Below, one piece after another: positions 34,473 through 44,647 of a stretch of DNA of 64,000 nt. How positions within the stretch are numbered: the first letter of the stretch is position 1; every line of letters starts with the position of its first letter. The notes under the pieces are model-generated. The model saw only the letters and a list, made by a program, of their open reading frames with translations. It was not told where the DNA came from and did no database searches. Source of the stretch: Sunxiuqinia sp963678245 (GTDB taxonomy: Bacteria; Bacteroidota; Bacteroidia; Bacteroidales; Prolixibacteraceae); assembly GCA_965140765.1 (NCBI GenBank), contig OZ223309.1, positions 1,302,001 to 1,366,000 on the forward strand, read 5' to 3'. The position numbers and the translations under genes were made by a program.

Positions 34473-35085
34473 CTTTCTCAATTATTTTCCCCATTTTCGG
34501 GATTATATGAATTAAGAATTGCTGATTTTTATATTCTTCCTGACCCGAATATTCCCGAATTCCCTCAATACCGCTTCCGGATATTTGTATCTCACAAGTT
34601 TCAGGTTTGAAAACTATCCCATTGGATTCCCATAGTCGATACAATGCTAAGGCTCTTTCGTAACTTAACTCAAAGTTATATTGATAGTTATCTTTCGATG
34701 CCATACCTTCAATTACTACTAAATACTTAATATTGAATTTTTTATACTCAGCATTATTATTTAAGGCATCAATTAATGAAGTTATTGATTTTCCAACATT
34801 AATGAGATAGTCGTTATATTCTGATTTAATTGTTGATTTTCCTCTGTCAAACTGTATTTGTTTATTCAATTTAAATCGTTTATACTCGGGCTGATATTCA
34901 AAATAATCGGTTGGGAGTTCCTGAACGGCTGTTTGTAGTTCCTGTATTTTTTCTAGTTGCTCATTAGTTGCGTCTACTATCGATTTTAAATACCCTATTG
35001 TAACGACAAAAAGAATCAGCATAATAAAAAATAGACTGGTCATTAAGTCAGAGTAGCTAATCCAGAAAATGATATTTTTTTTCAT
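34462..35085 (-). CDS. MotB/OmpA-like (ZorB-like) protein
   Basis: The 207-residue protein has one N-terminal membrane segment with the stator pattern SYSDLMTSLFFIMLILF. Asp13 is placed like the proton-binding Asp of MotB, TolR and ZorB. Residues about 70-200 are an OmpA-type peptidoglycan-binding domain (IQFDRGKSTIKSEYNDYLIN, VVIEGMASKD, FELSYERALALYRLW). With the MotA-like protein it would form an ion-driven envelope complex anchored to the cell wall. Its start overlaps the vWA gene by 4 bp. Length and layout fit ZorB better than a flagellar MotB. Confidence 0.88.
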   Translation of the reverse strand: MKKNIIFWISYSDLMTSLFFIMLILFVVTIGYLKSIVDATNEQLEKIQELQTAVQELPTDYFEYQPEYKRFKLNKQIQFDRGKSTIKSEYNDYLINVGKSITSLIDALNNNAEYKKFNIKYLVVIEGMASKDNYQYNFELSYERALALYRLWESNGIVFKPETCEIQISGSGIEGIREYSGQEEYKNQQFLIHIIPKMGKIIEKDEK

Positions 35086-36743
35086 GCTATGCGTTTTTTT
35101 CTAAAAAATAATAGATACAAAACCATTAAAAAAATATGGGATACAATTATTAAAAAACATACAACGAATAGCCAATTAGGGATACTATTAGAAATAATTC
35201 CAACCAATAGTGTTAAAGAGATAAATGCAGACCCAAACTCAAATATAATATGCTTGATACTTGGTTTTAAAGAGTGCCTAAAAAAATCATATGTTCTGAT
35301 TAAATGCGAAATTATTATCAAAAAATAAAGAATAAAAATTAGATAAAGAGAGTATAGTCCAACTGTTGCTACCGAAGAAGGTAAAAGTTTAATGAAAATG
35401 GTTTTATGTGTTTGTGTTACCCCAGAATTACCGTTGTAAATGTTAAAATCAGGTTGGTCATTTTCAATGGAATTAAGTCTGAAATTTACTTCTAAGGTAT
35501 CATTGGATTGTGGAAAATTATGCCAAATCCCATTTAAATTAAAATTCGATGTTTGGTCAATATTAGGATATATAAATGTTCCATTAAAAGGATAGCGCTC
35601 ATTATTATTTGTTGATATTTTCCAATATAACTGATTTAACGATTCACTATTTTTTACTAAAATTTTACTTTTAACAATATTGCTTCCTTCAAAATCTTTT
35701 TTTGGATAATAAAAATAAATGTTTTCACTGCTTTCTATTTTGTTAAAACATTGATTTCGCTTTATATTAAAGCTATTAAAAATCTCTTGATTATAATTTT
35801 CATTGTAAAAATCATTAAGGTCAATTATGATGTGCTTTAAAATGTCATTATTGAATTTAGAACTTAATAGCTTTATTAAATGAAGACTTCGTTGTTTACT
35901 TAGTGAATTTTCGGGAGGGAGATAGACAATATTAAATTGAACAATTTTATTCTTTCCTTTTTGGAGATTCTCTATTGTGGTTTCTTCAATTGATTTTAGT
36001 TCGTGGTCAAAATCACTAACAATAGTGACAATCATATTTGTTGTATCAACATCTTTGATTGTTTTAAATATTTCGTCAAAATCAGTACTTTGTGAGTTTA
36101 ATTTCTTATAGATTTGATAATTATTTAGTTTGTTAATCAACAACTTTTTTGTATCGTTATTACTACAATTAAACCAAACAGGTGTCTCATTTTGGTCTTC
36201 AAAATCTAAAAACTTAAGACCTGTATTGTCTCCATCGTAAAAAGCAACACAAAAATTTGATGTATTTGATTGTCTTATTAAAGCCTGGTAAATACTTAAA
36301 ATAATTAATCTTTTTGTAGTGAACTTGTCTGATTGATTTAAAAATGAATCTTTAAAATCATCAGTCAAAAGAACTTTTAAGTCTTTTTGAAATTGAAATG
36401 TTTTGGTATTTAACTCAGGATTATAAGTTGAGTACGTCCTGTCTAAAATAAATAAATGGTTATATTTTATTTTAGTATTGAATAAGAGTTCAACATTGTT
36501 TACCAAAGTATCTGTATTAATTTCATGTTTGAAAAAATTGATGTATGTAAATGCCTTATAATAATCAATCTTTTTCGAATCCGCATTGTTTAATCTTTGG
36601 TCAATAACTTCACCGTAAATTCCAAGAATTATCGACAATACTGTGATTGGAAAGATTAAGATATTAAAAGCATTTCTTAGAATCCAGTTATTATATTTTT
36701 GAGGATTATGAATTATTTTTTCCGAGTAAAGATTGTTTTCCAT
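35082..36743 (-). CDS. Membrane protein with vWA-like domain
   Basis: The 553-residue protein has a membrane segment at about 22-46. A large extracytoplasmic part begins LFILDRTYSTYNPELNTK, a D-x-T-x-S metal-site-like motif of vWA domains. MIVTIVSDFDHELKSIEE is the matching fourth-strand motif. A beta-sandwich follows, with three C-terminal membrane segments (about 450-545). It sits between the MotA-like and MotB-like genes and overlaps both, so it is likely a third part of the motor complex. ZorAB loci as described do not contain such a gene. The vWA call rests on motifs only. Confidence 0.68.
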   Translation of the reverse strand: MENNLYSEKIIHNPQKYNNWILRNAFNILIFPITVLSIILGIYGEVIDQRLNNADSKKIDYYKAFTYINFFKHEINTDTLVNNVELLFNTKIKYNHLFILDRTYSTYNPELNTKTFQFQKDLKVLLTDDFKDSFLNQSDKFTTKRLIILSIYQALIRQSNTSNFCVAFYDGDNTGLKFLDFEDQNETPVWFNCSNNDTKKLLINKLNNYQIYKKLNSQSTDFDEIFKTIKDVDTTNMIVTIVSDFDHELKSIEETTIENLQKGKNKIVQFNIVYLPPENSLSKQRSLHLIKLLSSKFNNDILKHIIIDLNDFYNENYNQEIFNSFNIKRNQCFNKIESSENIYFYYPKKDFEGSNIVKSKILVKNSESLNQLYWKISTNNNERYPFNGTFIYPNIDQTSNFNLNGIWHNFPQSNDTLEVNFRLNSIENDQPDFNIYNGNSGVTQTHKTIFIKLLPSSVATVGLYSLYLIFILYFLIIISHLIRTYDFFRHSLKPSIKHIIFEFGSAFISLTLLVGIISNSIPNWLFVVCFLIIVSHIFLMVLYLLFFRKKRIA

Positions 36744-38434
36744 ACGACTAAGAAATTATTTGGTTTATGGTTATCATTTTGGATTTCCATTTTAGGAATA
36801 GTATCTTGAACAGTTTTAGTTTTTGGTCGAATCTTTTTTTCTTCTTTTTTGCTAAGCTGATTCACAGTTGAATCTAACTTGTTCCATTTAGGTTGGTTTT
36901 GATAATCAATTCGTAGTGCCTTTAATGTTTCGTTTAATTCATTAATCTGTTTCATTAATTGATTTGAGTTTGTTCGGGAAAACTCTTGGAATTCATTTGT
37001 TTTTGAGATAAACTCATCTTTTAAGTTTGGAAGCAAAGACAAATTATCCAATTGCTCGAAATGAGGAATCGAGTTTGAATTTGCTACTAAAATCTCGTGG
37101 ATAAATTCAGAAGTGATATTTTTTAAACTTTTTTCAATTTCAGAATAAATTTCTTGTAGTTTTATTTCATGATTCCCGGCACTTTTATAAAGCTGATTAA
37201 TCATTTCATCAGTTCTGGTTTTTAAATTTGCAATTGCTTCTTCAAAATGTGATTCTGCCAAACCAACTGATTTCAACGCTGCATTACCTGCCGTTTCAAT
37301 TTTCTCAAAGTGAGCAGATAAAAACTGAGAGAGTTGTTTTGAGTCTTTGAGGTTTGAATCAATTTCTTGGATTATTCTGTCAATGTTTGAGGTTCGAGAA
37401 GCAAACTCAAAAAGATTTGAAGATATTCTTTCCATTCTGTCTAAATACGTTGAGAAATTGAGGAAAGCCTCCATGTTTTTATCAAGCTTGTCAAATAATT
37501 CAAGGTTCGTTTTTGATAACCTCAACACACCAATATTTTCAACTTTATCTATTATCTCTTGTTGCAATACAAGATTCTCGCCTGTTTGATTTGCTGCAAT
37601 TAATACATTGTCAGAAATATTAGTTGCGACTCTCGCAAATCTGTCTAAACTTGCCTTTAGTCCCGAAACACCCGTGTCTTCAGCTTTAATAAGCTCAGGT
37701 AATAATTTAGCCTGTAAATAAGAAAGTTGTCCGTTTTTTTCTTCAAGTACTTTTCGTTTTGCATTCTTGTAAAAAAATGATGATAAGATAGTTGTACATA
37801 ACAATCCAAAAAGGCTAGCACCCATTGCCCATTTTACACCTCTAATTAATGCATTAACACCGACTGAAAATTCTTCACCATTTAATGTAGGCATTGATAA
37901 AAGACCAAATATGATACCTATCATTGTAGCAGCAAGACCAAAGTAAAGCGGGGTCGTTATTGTTTGTGTAATTTCTTCGTCTTTAACATCTACCTCTCTG
38001 TCAATAATATCTTTTATAATGCTAAAATTTACAGCAGCCCCGTAATTGTTAATCAAATATGTATTTATGGCATTTTTAATTCTGGTAATTATTTCATTTT
38101 TGCCTTTAGTATCAACAAGTGATAATTTTATAATATCATCTCCAACAATTACATCGTAGGATTCATCTTCATTCTCATTTTCGTATTGGATTTCTGTTGA
38201 GTCAACATCTATTTTACCAAGTTTCTGTTTTTCAACAAACCCATTTTTCAATATCATTTGGAAATTGAAAATATTGCGAAGCTCCTTGATTTTGCTATAT
38301 ACTGAAAGCGAATGAAATAACTGATATGCAATAACTCCAATTATAAGTATTATTTCAAAGTAAAACCAAAAACTATTGTCTGAAGCACCTGATTGAACTT
38401 TTTCGGCATTTAATGCAATTTGTAATAATGTCAT
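36713..38434 (-). CDS. MotA/TolQ/ExbB-like (ZorA-like) channel protein with long coiled-coil tail
   Basis: The 573-residue protein (ATG 38434 chosen; the TTG at 38440 would overlap the previous gene) has a membrane segment at about 21-43. The MotA/TolQ core follows: TTPLYFGLAATMIGIIFGLL (about 160) and WAMGASLFGLLCTTILSSFF (about 200). Residues about 230-530 are helical coiled coil (LKASLDRFARVATNISDNVL and onward), and the end is Lys-rich. ZorA proteins have the same design: a five-fold proton channel with a long cytoplasmic tail. It overlaps the vWA gene by 31 bp. Confidence 0.86.
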   Translation of the reverse strand: MTLLQIALNAEKVQSGASDNSFWFYFEIILIIGVIAYQLFHSLSVYSKIKELRNIFNFQMILKNGFVEKQKLGKIDVDSTEIQYENENEDESYDVIVGDDIIKLSLVDTKGKNEIITRIKNAINTYLINNYGAAVNFSIIKDIIDREVDVKDEEITQTITTPLYFGLAATMIGIIFGLLSMPTLNGEEFSVGVNALIRGVKWAMGASLFGLLCTTILSSFFYKNAKRKVLEEKNGQLSYLQAKLLPELIKAEDTGVSGLKASLDRFARVATNISDNVLIAANQTGENLVLQQEIIDKVENIGVLRLSKTNLELFDKLDKNMEAFLNFSTYLDRMERISSNLFEFASRTSNIDRIIQEIDSNLKDSKQLSQFLSAHFEKIETAGNAALKSVGLAESHFEEAIANLKTRTDEMINQLYKSAGNHEIKLQEIYSEIEKSLKNITSEFIHEILVANSNSIPHFEQLDNLSLLPNLKDEFISKTNEFQEFSRTNSNQLMKQINELNETLKALRIDYQNQPKWNKLDSTVNQLSKKEEKKIRPKTKTVQDTIPKMEIQNDNHKPNNFLVVWKTIFTRKK

Positions 38435-38436
38435 TA

Positions 38437-39813
38437 TCAAAGTAGTTTAATTTTAACTCTTTTATCAGATTCAATTATCCAACTATTATTTCTGGATATA
38501 ACTTTTCCAGGGCTTAAAAATTCGATATGAGTTGCATTTTCTGCGTTGGCAATATTTTCGATTTCACATACCGGTTTTAAGTAAGATTCTAACCTGTTAA
38601 TTGCTCTTTTATCTCTTTCGCTTGGAATAAAAAACAATTCACCGTTTTCTGAATCTTCAAAAAACTCAATTCTAAAGTATTTACTCCCGTCATTTGATGT
38701 TACTCCATTATCTATTATAAATTTCCCATCATTATCGGGCATACTGAAAAATAATTTTTGTTTTGTTTTTTGAGGTTTCTCAAAACTCCACTCCTGAGTA
38801 CTTGATTGTTTGTCTTCAACAGATTGTGCTTGTTTTGTTGAAGCATCATTTACTTGTTTTAACGTTGAATGTTCTTTTACAAGTTTATTATTTTGCTCAT
38901 TCAAAGACTCAATGTCTTCTTTATTCTTTTTAGATTCATTTTTATGAAAATTCTTTCTTTCTTTTAACAGATAAACTAACCCAACATATTTAAAGATGAA
39001 GGTTTTGCCACTAAATTTTAATTCGGATAAATATTTTTTCTTTTCGAAATCCAGAATTGAGTATATTTCTCGTTTAGAAATAAAGAAGACTAAACTACCT
39101 CCTAATAATAAACCTATCAGAAATATCCCGAAATACCTTATCCATTTTAACCAATCAACATTACTTTTTTTATTATGTCTATTGGCTGGGTCTCTGACAT
39201 TTTGTTTTTCTTCCACAATTGGTTGACTGACGACTGGTTCTTGCGTTTCAGTTTTTTCATCGAGCTTTTCCAATGCACTTGCATAGTTTGAAGTAATTCT
39301 GTCTTTTGTTTTAATCCAATTTAACCTTTTATTAAGGTCATTTCCATTTTTATCACCAATAAAATCAATTGGTATATCACTGCCATTTTTATCTTTTCTT
39401 GTAAGGTTGAAGAGAAGATTAAGGTCATTATTACTCAGGTCAAGATTATCTGATTGTTTTTTCATTGGTTGAAAAATAGTTTTCTCACAACTTTTCCAAT
39501 CATAATTTGATTTTAACAGGAACGCAGAGAGGGAATTAAATTGATTGTTGATTTCTGTAACACTTGCATTGCTGATTTTTTCAATATATTGTTCGTTGAA
39601 ATCATTTTTCCCTGCTTCTTCTTTTTGATTAAGATTCCTTACGTCTTGTAAATCCTGCATATATGCATAAATAGCCTCAATTATTCCGCGTTTAGACCAA
39701 TAATTATATGCCTCAATGGAATCATTGATCTGAGGTTGAGCAAAAAGAATATTTGCTATTCCAACCAAAAATATTAAGGGAAACAGTATCTTAAAATTAT
39801 TCATCTTTATCAT
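38437..39813 (-). CDS. Exported single-pass protein with coiled coil and cytosolic C-domain
   Basis: The leader MNNFKILFPLIFLVGIANIL ends in AQ, a signal peptide. About 190 helical periplasmic residues follow, then a membrane segment (WIRYFGIFLIGLLLGGSLVF, about 225-245), a coiled coil (KKNKEDIESLNEQNNKLVKE) and a beta-rich C-terminal domain (FRIEFFEDSENGELFFIPSE). I chose ATG 39813; ATG 39804 is also possible. No family recognised. Lying between the actin-like and MotA-like genes, it could transmit a signal across the membrane between them. Confidence 0.62.
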   Translation of the reverse strand: MIKMNNFKILFPLIFLVGIANILFAQPQINDSIEAYNYWSKRGIIEAIYAYMQDLQDVRNLNQKEEAGKNDFNEQYIEKISNASVTEINNQFNSLSAFLLKSNYDWKSCEKTIFQPMKKQSDNLDLSNNDLNLLFNLTRKDKNGSDIPIDFIGDKNGNDLNKRLNWIKTKDRITSNYASALEKLDEKTETQEPVVSQPIVEEKQNVRDPANRHNKKSNVDWLKWIRYFGIFLIGLLLGGSLVFFISKREIYSILDFEKKKYLSELKFSGKTFIFKYVGLVYLLKERKNFHKNESKKNKEDIESLNEQNNKLVKEHSTLKQVNDASTKQAQSVEDKQSSTQEWSFEKPQKTKQKLFFSMPDNDGKFIIDNGVTSNDGSKYFRIEFFEDSENGELFFIPSERDKRAINRLESYLKPVCEIENIANAENATHIEFLSPGKVISRNNSWIIESDKRVKIKLL

Positions 39814-42800
39814 GATTTTCAGCAAGAGTATAAGATAGTCTATTTAAAATCCCGATTAACGGGTAAAAGAAAAGTGATTCTTCAATATAGTCTTCGTTTT
39901 TCTTATAATACGCCTTTATACCTCGTATCAAGAAATCTTTTATTCCTGTTCCTCTTACTTCTTTGAATTTGTTATAAGCGCTCTGTTCAATTATATATTT
40001 GGCTTCTAACCTTATTGAATTAATGTATTCATCTAGAATAGAATAAAAATTATTAATTGAATCTTCAATCTCAGATTTTGAGGAATCATCGATTTGACCA
40101 TATTTGGGAGTACTTTTCACATCTTTTTCTTTGTCGAAAACATATCCCCAATTGTTTTCTTGTATTCCACCAATCCAAAATTTAATGGGAGCATTTTTAA
40201 TGCTTTCACTAATATTTGCTTTTAGAGAACCTTTGCATGTAACCTCTTTAGGAATATCTGACAACCTGATAATTATAGGATTCTTCGTTTCATTATTATA
40301 AACTTTCTCAAAAATAAATTTGAACATTGCGGAAAGATTACCGAAATTATCAGATGAGTCTATTATTGAAGCCGACTTTGATGCTGTTCCGCTCAATAAA
40401 ATATATTTAGGAATTGCAATTCCTGATTTTTTAAGAAGGTTTGCTGAATAATATCCTATTGCAGCATAGAAAACAAGAATGGACAGTTTTAGCCTTTTAT
40501 CCTTTTCTATTAATCTTGAATAACTAAAACTTGTTGAAGATTCATTTTCCAAAGCAAACAAATAACTACTAAAATCAGAAGAATTCTTTCTGACCTTTAA
40601 GATATTGTTCAAAATAGCTTCTTTTTGTTCGTCACCTTTTATAGATTTAATAACTTCACTCATGAATGTTTTAACAAAGCCATTTCTGTCGGAGTTATTT
40701 TGAAATTCGTTAGAAGGATAACCATCACCAAAAATTGCATTACCTGCAAATTTAAATGATGAAATAAGTTTAGCTTTGTCTTCATCTTCATCAAAAACTG
40801 CTATGTCAGATGAACCTCCTCCTATATCAACTGAAAGGCTTAATCCTTCTACTGAAGATTTGTAAAATAAATATGGTGCAATACTTTCAGGAATACCTTT
40901 TATTTTATCTTCAGTTGCTTCTTGATTGAATATTCTTTTATAAACACTTTTCCACAATTTAAAAAATACCCCCAACTCACCTTCATCCATACTTACCGGG
41001 TAAAACCAAGTGATTGTTGTTTTTGAAGTATCTCCTCCTAACAAAAGTGTCTTATAAAAGACAAGGTTTGTAATAAACTCAATATAACTCTTAACCTTTT
41101 TTTCATCCAACGTGTCTGCGTAATTACTCCATTTTAATTGTGTAACTAATTCAAGATAACTTGGAATATTTCTTTTTTCGAGTAACAAATAATTGTTTAC
41201 TTCTCTAATAATATCAACGGGAGCATTGAAATTGATTTGTTGATTGTGTACCAAAGCCGTACGTAATGGAAATTTCAGTTCTTCATTACCATATGAAAAC
41301 GAATAAGGTAACATTTCCTGTTCGAAAGTCATTTCTCTCTCAAAGTTTTCAGGGTCAATTCCTTTTTCATTTCTTTTTAGAAGCGACTGCCATAATGGAA
41401 GACTAACATAATTGTCAAATGCGATGGCATCATTATCTCCATATTGATATTCAATGTGTGTATTGGTTGTTCCAAAATCGATGGCAAAATTAATTTGGTT
41501 ATTACCATTACACTGTTTTAATATTGGAACAATAAATCCTTTTGATGATTGTGTTCCAAAATGTATTGAATCAAATTGATTTTCGATTTTAAAATACTGG
41601 CTTTTAAGTTCGCCTCCTGTCCCAGGGTTTCTAACAATAGGACTTCCCAACTCTAGTTCTTTTCCCTTATTTAGGCAATTTAATATAACGTCCTCATTTT
41701 TTTCCAGCCTGTCATCCAATAAGCCAATATTGTAAGTCATTTTGACCTTATCAGTTTTTATAAATGGAAAAATGGATAGATGAATTTTAAAGTTTTCAAT
41801 GTTTTTGTCGGCTGTGGAATAATTCTTTTTAAAAGTAATATCACCTCCCTTAACTGGAATTTTAAGCTCAATTTCAATTAAATTGCCGTCTGCTCGTTCA
41901 GTTAGTTTGAAATAGTTGGATACCTTTCCAGCGTCAAAATATTTAAAAAATAGAGGAGTTAACGGCAAAAGATAGTTTTTTGAACCACACGTAATAAATT
42001 TAGTATTGTCAATAGGATAAGGAAGTTTGATAATTCTTTCTTCTAGTAGGTTCCCAATAGTAATCCAGTAATAATGGTCATTTTGGACAGGAACAACAGA
42101 ATTTTTAGGTGATAATTTATTTGAATAAGGAATTTTTGTGTTTTCATCCCAAATTATTCCTTTTGTTGTGTATGTCCATTTTTTAGAGAACTTTTGATAT
42201 GGCAGGACTAATGGCTTAAGACCGGATGTTTGTAAGTCACACTCAATAATGAAATCACTTTCTTTTTCAATGTTATTTCCGTTAATAGTTTGAACCCCCA
42301 ATCTAATTCCAAGAATCTCACATGGGTCATCCTCATTTTTTAATACTGGACATGGAGAATAATTATTTATTTCTTCAGAATCAAAATTTGCAATCTTCTC
42401 ACGAAGAGCTTTGTCATTAATATGATTTAATCGCACTTCTTCAATATAGGAATAGACTTCAGGAAATAGTTTTGAAAATCCTTCCTGTTTTGATAATGCA
42501 TAAATGTACTCTATAAATGATACTTCTCGTTCTGTTAATGAAGCATATTCATCATCAAATAGTCTGTCTTGACCAATTACAATATTTAAATTCTTAGTTA
42601 CTTTCCTTACATCGGGAGAAGCAAAAAATAAAGTTATTGGGGATGTTCCACCAATAACTTGATTAGTTTCCTTATTTAGTAAGAAATATAATCTTCGTAC
42701 AGATTCAAAATTATATAATATTAAATCTCCTTTTTCTTCATTCTGAACACTATCCTGATTCCAAAACAGTTGTAAAGTACTGGCAAATTTTGAATGTGTG

Positions 42801-43141
42801 GAATTTCCTTGTTCAGTTATTTCTTTAAATCTCTCATTTGGATTCCAGGCAATAATCTCAATTTGACTTGAAAACTTTTGAGAAGCATAAAATAATTGAG
42901 CTACATCCAAGGCGTCTGAAACCAATTTATGTTGGGCAGTAGTGCCATAAATACCATTGTCGGTAACCCATCTAAATGCAGATTTTACCAAATCAATTCG
43001 GGCAAATGGACTTGGGATTGAGGTTGCTACTTCTTTACCTTCTGTTTTTATGGTTTTAAGGTGTTCTTTATTTATGCCTTCAGTACTGAGGAACCATCCT
43101 GTACCTTCGACACCTTCGTGAAGTCTGAATACTTTAGCCAT
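39797..43141 (-). CDS. Large actin/Hsp70-fold ATPase
   Basis: The 1114-residue protein has an unassigned N-terminal half (about 1-540). An actin-superfamily ATPase follows: phosphate 1 NFAIDFGTTNTHIEY (about 550), phosphate 2 LSVDIGGGSSDIAVFDEDED (about 767) and the adenosine motif YILLSGTASKSASI (about 912). It is much longer than DnaK, MreB or ParM and has no signal peptide, so it is cytosolic. It overlaps the tubulin-like gene by 8 bp and the next gene by about 17 bp, implying fixed stoichiometry. It may polymerise or act as a regulatory switch on the membrane complex. Confidence 0.84.
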   Translation of the reverse strand: MAKVFRLHEGVEGTGWFLSTEGINKEHLKTIKTEGKEVATSIPSPFARIDLVKSAFRWVTDNGIYGTTAQHKLVSDALDVAQLFYASQKFSSQIEIIAWNPNERFKEITEQGNSTHSKFASTLQLFWNQDSVQNEEKGDLILYNFESVRRLYFLLNKETNQVIGGTSPITLFFASPDVRKVTKNLNIVIGQDRLFDDEYASLTEREVSFIEYIYALSKQEGFSKLFPEVYSYIEEVRLNHINDKALREKIANFDSEEINNYSPCPVLKNEDDPCEILGIRLGVQTINGNNIEKESDFIIECDLQTSGLKPLVLPYQKFSKKWTYTTKGIIWDENTKIPYSNKLSPKNSVVPVQNDHYYWITIGNLLEERIIKLPYPIDNTKFITCGSKNYLLPLTPLFFKYFDAGKVSNYFKLTERADGNLIEIELKIPVKGGDITFKKNYSTADKNIENFKIHLSIFPFIKTDKVKMTYNIGLLDDRLEKNEDVILNCLNKGKELELGSPIVRNPGTGGELKSQYFKIENQFDSIHFGTQSSKGFIVPILKQCNGNNQINFAIDFGTTNTHIEYQYGDNDAIAFDNYVSLPLWQSLLKRNEKGIDPENFEREMTFEQEMLPYSFSYGNEELKFPLRTALVHNQQINFNAPVDIIREVNNYLLLEKRNIPSYLELVTQLKWSNYADTLDEKKVKSYIEFITNLVFYKTLLLGGDTSKTTITWFYPVSMDEGELGVFFKLWKSVYKRIFNQEATEDKIKGIPESIAPYLFYKSSVEGLSLSVDIGGGSSDIAVFDEDEDKAKLISSFKFAGNAIFGDGYPSNEFQNNSDRNGFVKTFMSEVIKSIKGDEQKEAILNNILKVRKNSSDFSSYLFALENESSTSFSYSRLIEKDKRLKLSILVFYAAIGYYSANLLKKSGIAIPKYILLSGTASKSASIIDSSDNFGNLSAMFKFIFEKVYNNETKNPIIIRLSDIPKEVTCKGSLKANISESIKNAPIKFWIGGIQENNWGYVFDKEKDVKSTPKYGQIDDSSKSEIEDSINNFYSILDEYINSIRLEAKYIIEQSAYNKFKEVRGTGIKDFLIRGIKAYYKKNEDYIEESLFFYPLIGILNRLSYTLAENHDKDE

Positions 43142-44636
43142 GATTTATCTGATTTAAAAGGTTACTTCTTTGTAAAATATTTTGAGTTGAAATTCCAAAC
43201 AACTTAATTAAGGTTGTATGTTTTTTGTCCATTGAAGATTTAATGTCATTGTTGTCAATTAGCTTACAGTTCTCGACATCCATAACTTTGAAGCTTTTAT
43301 TCCCTTTCGGGTCTAGCCCTTTTAAAAGATTTAATGCGTTGCCCCAACTAACTGCTTCAAATGGATTGAATGCAGGTTTATTTTCCCCCATTTCGTTAAG
43401 CCAATCTTTAAAATGGTTATTAAAAGCAACTATTTGATTTTTGTATTCTGAGCTGTTAAAATAATTTTTATCGAGTATGGAGTTTTTACTTCCTTTTACA
43501 AGTTTGATGTTGCTTTTTGTCCACCTTGAAACATTTAAAGATTTAGGTAACCCTTTTTCAAGATACTCAGTGTAAATTTTGAATTTTGTTAAGGGTAAGG
43601 AAATGTCTTTAGAGTTTTTATTGTTTAAATCACCAAAGTTTATATTCTCAGTTTCTCTCTCAATGCCAAATTCTTTTATCTGTGTAGCCTCGGAATTTTC
43701 ATCAATGTTTTCACAGAAATCCAATATTGCTAATGCCCCAGCCAATTCAAGGAAGTGAGCATCATTTTTTTGCTCTTTACCTCCAACTGAGTACTCAAAA
43801 TGTTTTGTGTTGCCCTTATTCCCAATGAAGTACAAACTATTAATCTGATTACGATTAATAATTGTTCTGTTGTAATAATCAATTGCAATTTTTGCTTTTT
43901 CCTCAAATGATTCAGAATCAATCTCGTCTTTTTTATTCAAAGCAAAATAAGGGAGATAAGTAATTCCTCCAATTTGTGAATCTTTGATTTTTGCATGATT
44001 TGGTAATTGGTCATTTCCTCTGAGATTTTTTAATAATAGCGGAAATCCCGCTGCCCCAGTTCCCCCAAATATTGAATTAATAATAAATATTGCATCTCCA
44101 CTATTAAAAGTTTGTCCGAATTTTTTAAAATTTTCTGAATCAGTAAATTGGTTTAAAACAATTGAACCCATATTCGGATTACCTTTAAATCCAACATTTA
44201 AGTCTGATTTTAAATTACTTTCAGAGTAAAGAAGTTTAATGAAATTTTTATCATCTTTAGAATTCTTGAAATCATCAGCGAGACTATCAAATCCAATATA
44301 TTGACCAAATGTACTATGTTCTACTCCCTCCAATTTAAACTGAAAATATTCTGGGTTTACGTGAGGTGAGTTGTTCGCAAGCTCATTAATTGTTTTAATC
44401 TCTTGTTTATAAAAATCGTCTGGTTGTTGAACCTGATTCCTGATTTCTTGATATAATCTTAAAATATCTTTTGTTCGGTTTAAATCTCCGTTACTTGTGT
44501 CTGGGTCGATGATTATCGGGATAACAGTATCAAAGTCATTAGCCAATTTACATCCTGTCGCCAACAGCATGACTAATGCTTTTATCACTCTTGACCCTGT
44601 GCCACCTATACCAAATAAATATAATTTTTTTGCCAT
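43134..44636 (-). CDS. Tubulin/FtsZ-like GTPase
   Basis: The 500-residue protein opens KLYLFGIGGTGSRVIKALVM, a nucleotide loop like that of FtsZ/tubulin-like proteins. The tubulin signature region follows as IFIINSIFGGTGAAGFPLLL (about 185-205), where FtsZ has GGGTGTGAAP. The size and motifs agree with the 'tubulin-like' family PF13809 as I recall it. It should bind GTP in the cytosol. It is the fourth-last-to-be-named but third-transcribed gene of the operon, 11 bp after a four-segment membrane gene. Confidence 0.8.
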   Translation of the reverse strand: MAKKLYLFGIGGTGSRVIKALVMLLATGCKLANDFDTVIPIIIDPDTSNGDLNRTKDILRLYQEIRNQVQQPDDFYKQEIKTINELANNSPHVNPEYFQFKLEGVEHSTFGQYIGFDSLADDFKNSKDDKNFIKLLYSESNLKSDLNVGFKGNPNMGSIVLNQFTDSENFKKFGQTFNSGDAIFIINSIFGGTGAAGFPLLLKNLRGNDQLPNHAKIKDSQIGGITYLPYFALNKKDEIDSESFEEKAKIAIDYYNRTIINRNQINSLYFIGNKGNTKHFEYSVGGKEQKNDAHFLELAGALAILDFCENIDENSEATQIKEFGIERETENINFGDLNNKNSKDISLPLTKFKIYTEYLEKGLPKSLNVSRWTKSNIKLVKGSKNSILDKNYFNSSEYKNQIVAFNNHFKDWLNEMGENKPAFNPFEAVSWGNALNLLKGLDPKGNKSFKVMDVENCKLIDNNDIKSSMDKKHTTLIKLFGISTQNILQRSNLLNQINHG

Positions 44637-44647
44637 GATAATTTAAT

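Noticed and set aside
34462..38434. Flagellar MotAB or gliding motor genes
   Set aside because: No flagellar or Gld genes are nearby, the MotA-like protein has a long tail unlike MotA, and the genes are cargo on a mobilizable element.
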